Source: Micromonospora sp. WMMD980 (lineage in GTDB: Bacteria; Actinomycetota; Actinomycetes; Mycobacteriales; Micromonosporaceae). From it: a stretch of DNA of 64,000 nt. Position numbers and translations under genes: made by a program. The notes below the pieces were generated by a model that saw only the letters and a list, made by a program, of their open reading frames with translations, made no database searches and was not told where the DNA came from. Below are positions 61,801 through 64,000 of the stretch, in pieces. Where the stretch lies: contig NZ_JARUBE010000003.1 in NCBI RefSeq assembly GCF_029626035.1, positions 1,302,001-1,366,000 of the forward strand, in the 5' to 3' direction. The stretch's first letter is position 1. The number at the start of each line of letters is the position of its first letter.

Positions 61801-64000
61801 ACCGACCTGTTCGACGCGGCCACCGTCGGTCGCCTCGCCGACGCGTACGCCCGGCTGCTCGACGCCCTGGCCGCCGACCCCGGCGCCCGGTTCGGCGACT
61901 GGCCGGTGCTCGACCCGGCGCGGCGGGACGCCCTGCTGGCGGCGGGCACCGCGGCCACCCCGGACCTGCCCGCCCGGGCGCTGCACCACCTCGTCGCCGA
62001 CCGGGTCACCGCCGGGCCCGACCGGCCCGCCGTGGTCGACGGCGCGACCGTCTGGACGTACGCCGAGCTGGACCGGCGGGCCAACCGGTTGGCGCACCAC
62101 CTGATCGACCTCGGGGTGGGCCCAGAGACCGTGGTGGCGGTCAGCCTGCCACGCGGCGTCGACCTGGTCCGCGCGCAGCTCGCCGTGCTCCGGTCCGGCG
62201 GCGCCTACCTTCCGCTCGACGCCGACCAGCCGACCGATCGCAGCCGGCACATGGTCACCACCGCCGGCGCCACGCTGCTGCTCACCGCCGCCGGGCACCA
62301 TGACGGCGCCGGCCTGGGCTGTCCCGTCGTCGACCTGGTCCGGGACGCCGCCGAGCTGGACCGGCGGCCGGCGACCGACCCGGCGGTAGCGGTCGACCCG
62401 GAGCAGCTCGCCTACGTGGTGCACACCTCCGGTTCGACCGGCCGTCCCAAGGGCATCGGGATCACTCACCGGAACCTGGTCCGCACCGTCCACGACGGCG
62501 GCTACCTGGACCCGGCGCCGGACGACCGGGTGGCGTTCGCGGCCAGCCCGCTCTTCGACGCCGCCGCCTTCGAGGTGTGGGCCACCCTGGTCGCCGGGGC
62601 CACCGTGGTGGTCACCCCGCCCGACGTGGCGCTCTCCACCGCCGCCCTGGCCGACCACCTGGCGCGGCACCGGGTCACCACGCTGTTCCTCACCACCGCC
62701 CTGTTCCACCAGGTCGCCCGGGAACGCCCGGACGCGCTGCGCGGGCTGCGGCACGTGCTCTTCGGCGGGGAGACGTCCGACCCGGCCACGGTGGACGGGC
62801 TGCTCGCGCACGGCGGCCCGGACCGGCTGCTGCACATGTACGGCCCGTCCGAGTCGACCACGTTCAGCACCTGGCACCCGGTCACCGCGCCGACCGGCGA
62901 CACCGGCCGCGTCCCGATCGGCCGGCCCACGCACCACACCACCACCTACGTGGTGGACCGGCGGCTGCGGCCGGTACCGGTCGGGGTGGTCGGCGAGCTG
63001 CTGCTCGGCGGCGCCGGTGTGGCCCGGGGATACGTCGGGGCGCCCGCGCTGACCGCCGAGCGGTTCCTGCCCGACCCGTTCGGCGCGCCCGGCGGCCGGG
63101 TCTACCGCACCGGCGACCTGGTCCGGTGGACCGGCGACGGCGTGCTGGAGTTCGTCGGCCGCGCCGACGGCCAGGTGAAGATCCGGGGGTTCCGGGTCGA
63201 GCCGGGCGAGATCGAGACGGCGGTACGCCGACACCCGGCGGTCCGGGACGCGGTGGTGCTCGCCCGGCCCGACCGCACCGGCGTGCTCAACCTCGTGGCG
63301 TACGTGGCGGGCGATCGGGCCGAGCTGGGTGACCTGCGGGCGTACCTCGGCCGGGAGCTGCCGGCCTACCTGGTGCCGGCCGCCGTGGTGGTGCTCGACG
63401 AGCTGCCGCTGACCGGGAACGGCAAGGTCGACCGGGCTGCCCTGCCCGAGCCGACCTATGCGACCGGCGCCGGCCGGCGGGAACCGACGACCGCGCTGGA
63501 GCGGCAGCTCGCCGAGATCTTCCGCGACGTGCTCGGCGTCGACGATCCGGGCGTGGACGACGACTTCTTCGCCCTCGGCGGGCACTCGCTGCTGGCCATC
63601 AAGGTGGTCGGCGCGGTGGCCGCCCGCACCGGTCGGGAGATCACCTTCCGGGACCTGTTCACCGCCCGCAGCGTGGCCGGACTGGCCCGCCTGCTCGCCG
63701 GCGCGGACGCGTCGGTCGCGCCGATCACCCGGGGCGCCGGGGCCGCCGGACTGCCCGTCTCCTTCGGCCAGGAACGGATGGTCTTCCTCGACCGGCTGGA
63801 GGGCGCCGGGGCGGCGTACACCATCCCGCTGGCGTGGCGGCTGACCGGGCCGGTGCGGGCCGACCGGCTCGCCGCGGCGCTGGACGCGCTGGTCGAGCGG
63901 CACGAGTCGCTGCGGACCCGGTTCACCCTGACCGACGGCGTGGTCCGCCAGGACGTCACGCCCGGCTGGGCGGGCCTGGACCGGCGCGTCGCGACCTCGG
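58882..64000 (+). CDS. NRPS, A-PCP-C-A-PCP-C..., partial at the window end
   Basis: The frame is open from ATG 58882, which overlaps the NRPS-1 stop (ATGA), to the window edge (1706 codons). Domains are A3 (about 20-490, YTSGSTGRPKG, YGPTEASIE), PCP3 (LGGHSLL near 537), C3 (HHVVADGWS near 713), A4 (HTSGSTGRPKG near 1180, YGPSESTTF), PCP4 (LGGHSLL near 1570) and the first part of C4 (SFGQERMVFLDRLEG). The protein begins directly with an A domain, so the condensing C domain for A3 must lie elsewhere. Pocket residues by eye are DVHHLSLIE for A3, close to the serine pocket DVWHLSLID, and DAFLLGMTF for A4, loosely like Val-type DAFWIGGTF. These substrate calls are tentative. Confidence 0.92.
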   Translation, partial: MSTIHGLIEAQVRRTPDVVALEFEGAELTYRELDRRANRLAHTLRRAGAGPETVVAVGAQRSLDLLVTLLGVLKSGAAYLPLDLELPTERLTYMAGRGGAVAVVRGPGMHVDLGLPGLTELTLADTDGEPDEPVDVAVDGRNACYVMYTSGSTGRPKGVVVEHRGVVNRLRWGQHEYGMTSDERVLQKTPYAFDVSVHELFWPLMVGARLVVARPGGHRDTRYLVEIIQRRQITSAHFIPTMLALFVGEPGVADCHSLRRILASGEALPTDLQNRVLRALPDVELHNLYGPTEASIEVSAWACRPEWSGASVPIGAAVDNTQLHILDAELRPADDAGPGELYLAGVQLARGYLGQPGLTAERFLPDPYGEPGGRMYRSGDLAGWHRPGVVEYLGRVDEQVKLAGNRVELGEIQAVLDDQPGVRASVVVATGDAAEKRLVAYVVGDRPDVGELRDRLAERLPGYMVPSTFVPLTELPLTPSGKLDRKALPAPDRPELAVAYRAPENPVQERVAKVWTDVFGVARVGVDDTFFALGGHSLLAVRLIARMREEFGVEVSIRDLFEGMTVAGLAEAVTATPAGDAPPALVAGGDDASAVASFGQERLLFLQRIHPDSPSYVIPVAWRIDGHLDEETLRRALRRLAARHDALRTRFAGDTPVVEPEPAVTLDVVDADAWHDELAAGRIREPFDLAAGPLWRATLVRLPEHDVLLLVLHHVVADGWSLGVIARELGELYAGLNPPAPPVRYVDFARWQRAELGPARLAAELDGWRDVLTGVPALELPTDRPRPAVLGAAGATHRFALPADALRRLAALAQDQHTTLHTVLLAAFQALLGRWSGQRDFAVGTPVAGRSRAEVENVVGFFVNTVAVRADLSGDPTVTELLRRVREATLRAYEHQDVPFEQVVAELRPERDLSRTPIYQTMFALRDTAVTALRLPGRAVTELPLGWRTAKFDLTLFVDEASDGTRTGLFEYATDLFDAATVGRLADAYARLLDALAADPGARFGDWPVLDPARRDALLAAGTAATPDLPARALHHLVADRVTAGPDRPAVVDGATVWTYAELDRRANRLAHHLIDLGVGPETVVAVSLPRGVDLVRAQLAVLRSGGAYLPLDADQPTDRSRHMVTTAGATLLLTAAGHHDGAGLGCPVVDLVRDAAELDRRPATDPAVAVDPEQLAYVVHTSGSTGRPKGIGITHRNLVRTVHDGGYLDPAPDDRVAFAASPLFDAAAFEVWATLVAGATVVVTPPDVALSTAALADHLARHRVTTLFLTTALFHQVARERPDALRGLRHVLFGGETSDPATVDGLLAHGGPDRLLHMYGPSESTTFSTWHPVTAPTGDTGRVPIGRPTHHTTTYVVDRRLRPVPVGVVGELLLGGAGVARGYVGAPALTAERFLPDPFGAPGGRVYRTGDLVRWTGDGVLEFVGRADGQVKIRGFRVEPGEIETAVRRHPAVRDAVVLARPDRTGVLNLVAYVAGDRAELGDLRAYLGRELPAYLVPAAVVVLDELPLTGNGKVDRAALPEPTYATGAGRREPTTALERQLAEIFRDVLGVDDPGVDDDFFALGGHSLLAIKVVGAVAARTGREITFRDLFTARSVAGLARLLAGADASVAPITRGAGAAGLPVSFGQERMVFLDRLEGAGAAYTIPLAWRLTGPVRADRLAAALDALVERHESLRTRFTLTDGVVRQDVTPGWAGLDRRVATS

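Overview
The window is very GC-rich actinobacterial DNA, with GTG and TTG starts, long PKS and NRPS frames and strong GGAGG-type ribosome sites. It is most like Micromonospora or a relative. About 50 kb is a complete ansamycin (AHBA-primed polyketide macrolactam) biosynthetic cluster. The right-hand 11 kb is the start of a multi-gene NRPS cluster that runs off the window.

Ansamycin part. Every AHBA (3-amino-5-hydroxybenzoate) pathway function of the rifamycin type is present but scattered over several transcription units: rifI-like (514-1350), rifN-like kinase (4529-5413), rifG-like (5369-6451), rifJ-like (44613-45047), rifK-rifL-rifM-like (45318-48288) and rifH-like (48361-49770). Three PKS proteins form a loading module plus four extension modules. 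PKS-A (6690-21497) holds A-KR0-ACP, then KS-AT-DH-ER-KR-ACP, then KS-AT-DH-KR-ACP. PKS-B (31274-36601) is KS-AT-DH-KR-ACP. PKS-C (28141-31248) is KS-AT-ACP. A RifF-like amide synthase (27359-28141) follows PKS-C with overlapping stop and start codons, so chain release by macrolactam formation is expected. AT motifs predict malonyl, malonyl, methylmalonyl, methylmalonyl, giving a pentaketide ansamycin that is much shorter than rifamycin or geldanamycin. From memory this matches the size class of the microansamycins of Micromonospora; no database search was possible.

Tailoring and support. Candidates are a flavin-dependent monooxygenase downstream of rifF, a luciferase-like oxidoreductase, an SRPBCC protein, a membrane O-acyltransferase, a P450 with its own ferredoxin, a second P450, a zinc-free quinone-reductase-like enzyme, a partial Tat-exported FAD oxidase at the left edge and a type II thioesterase. 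A DHA2-type exporter with a divergent HxlR regulator probably handles export and resistance.

Regulation. A LuxR-type LAL regulator (1347-4115) and a large SARP-type regulator (37255-39837) lie in the cluster. Phased (C/T)TAGGGG-type repeats, about 11-12 or 22 bp apart, precede PKS-A, PKS-B, the AHBA-synthase operon and the SRPBCC gene. They look like a shared pathway operator.

Right part. A TetR gene and a PlsC-like acyltransferase gene (50747-52092) separate the ansamycin genes from two overlapping NRPS genes: C-A-PCP-C-A-PCP (52712-58885) and A-PCP-C-A-PCP-C... (58882 to the end). Whether the NRPS is a separate cluster cannot be decided here.

Two recent recombination signatures stand out. 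One is a 2.16-kb apparently identical KS-AT block shared by PKS-B and PKS-C. The other is a pair of near-identical flanks in the two A domains of NRPS-1 that enclose divergent substrate-pocket cores. No rRNA, tRNA, CRISPR array, transposase or phage gene was recognised.
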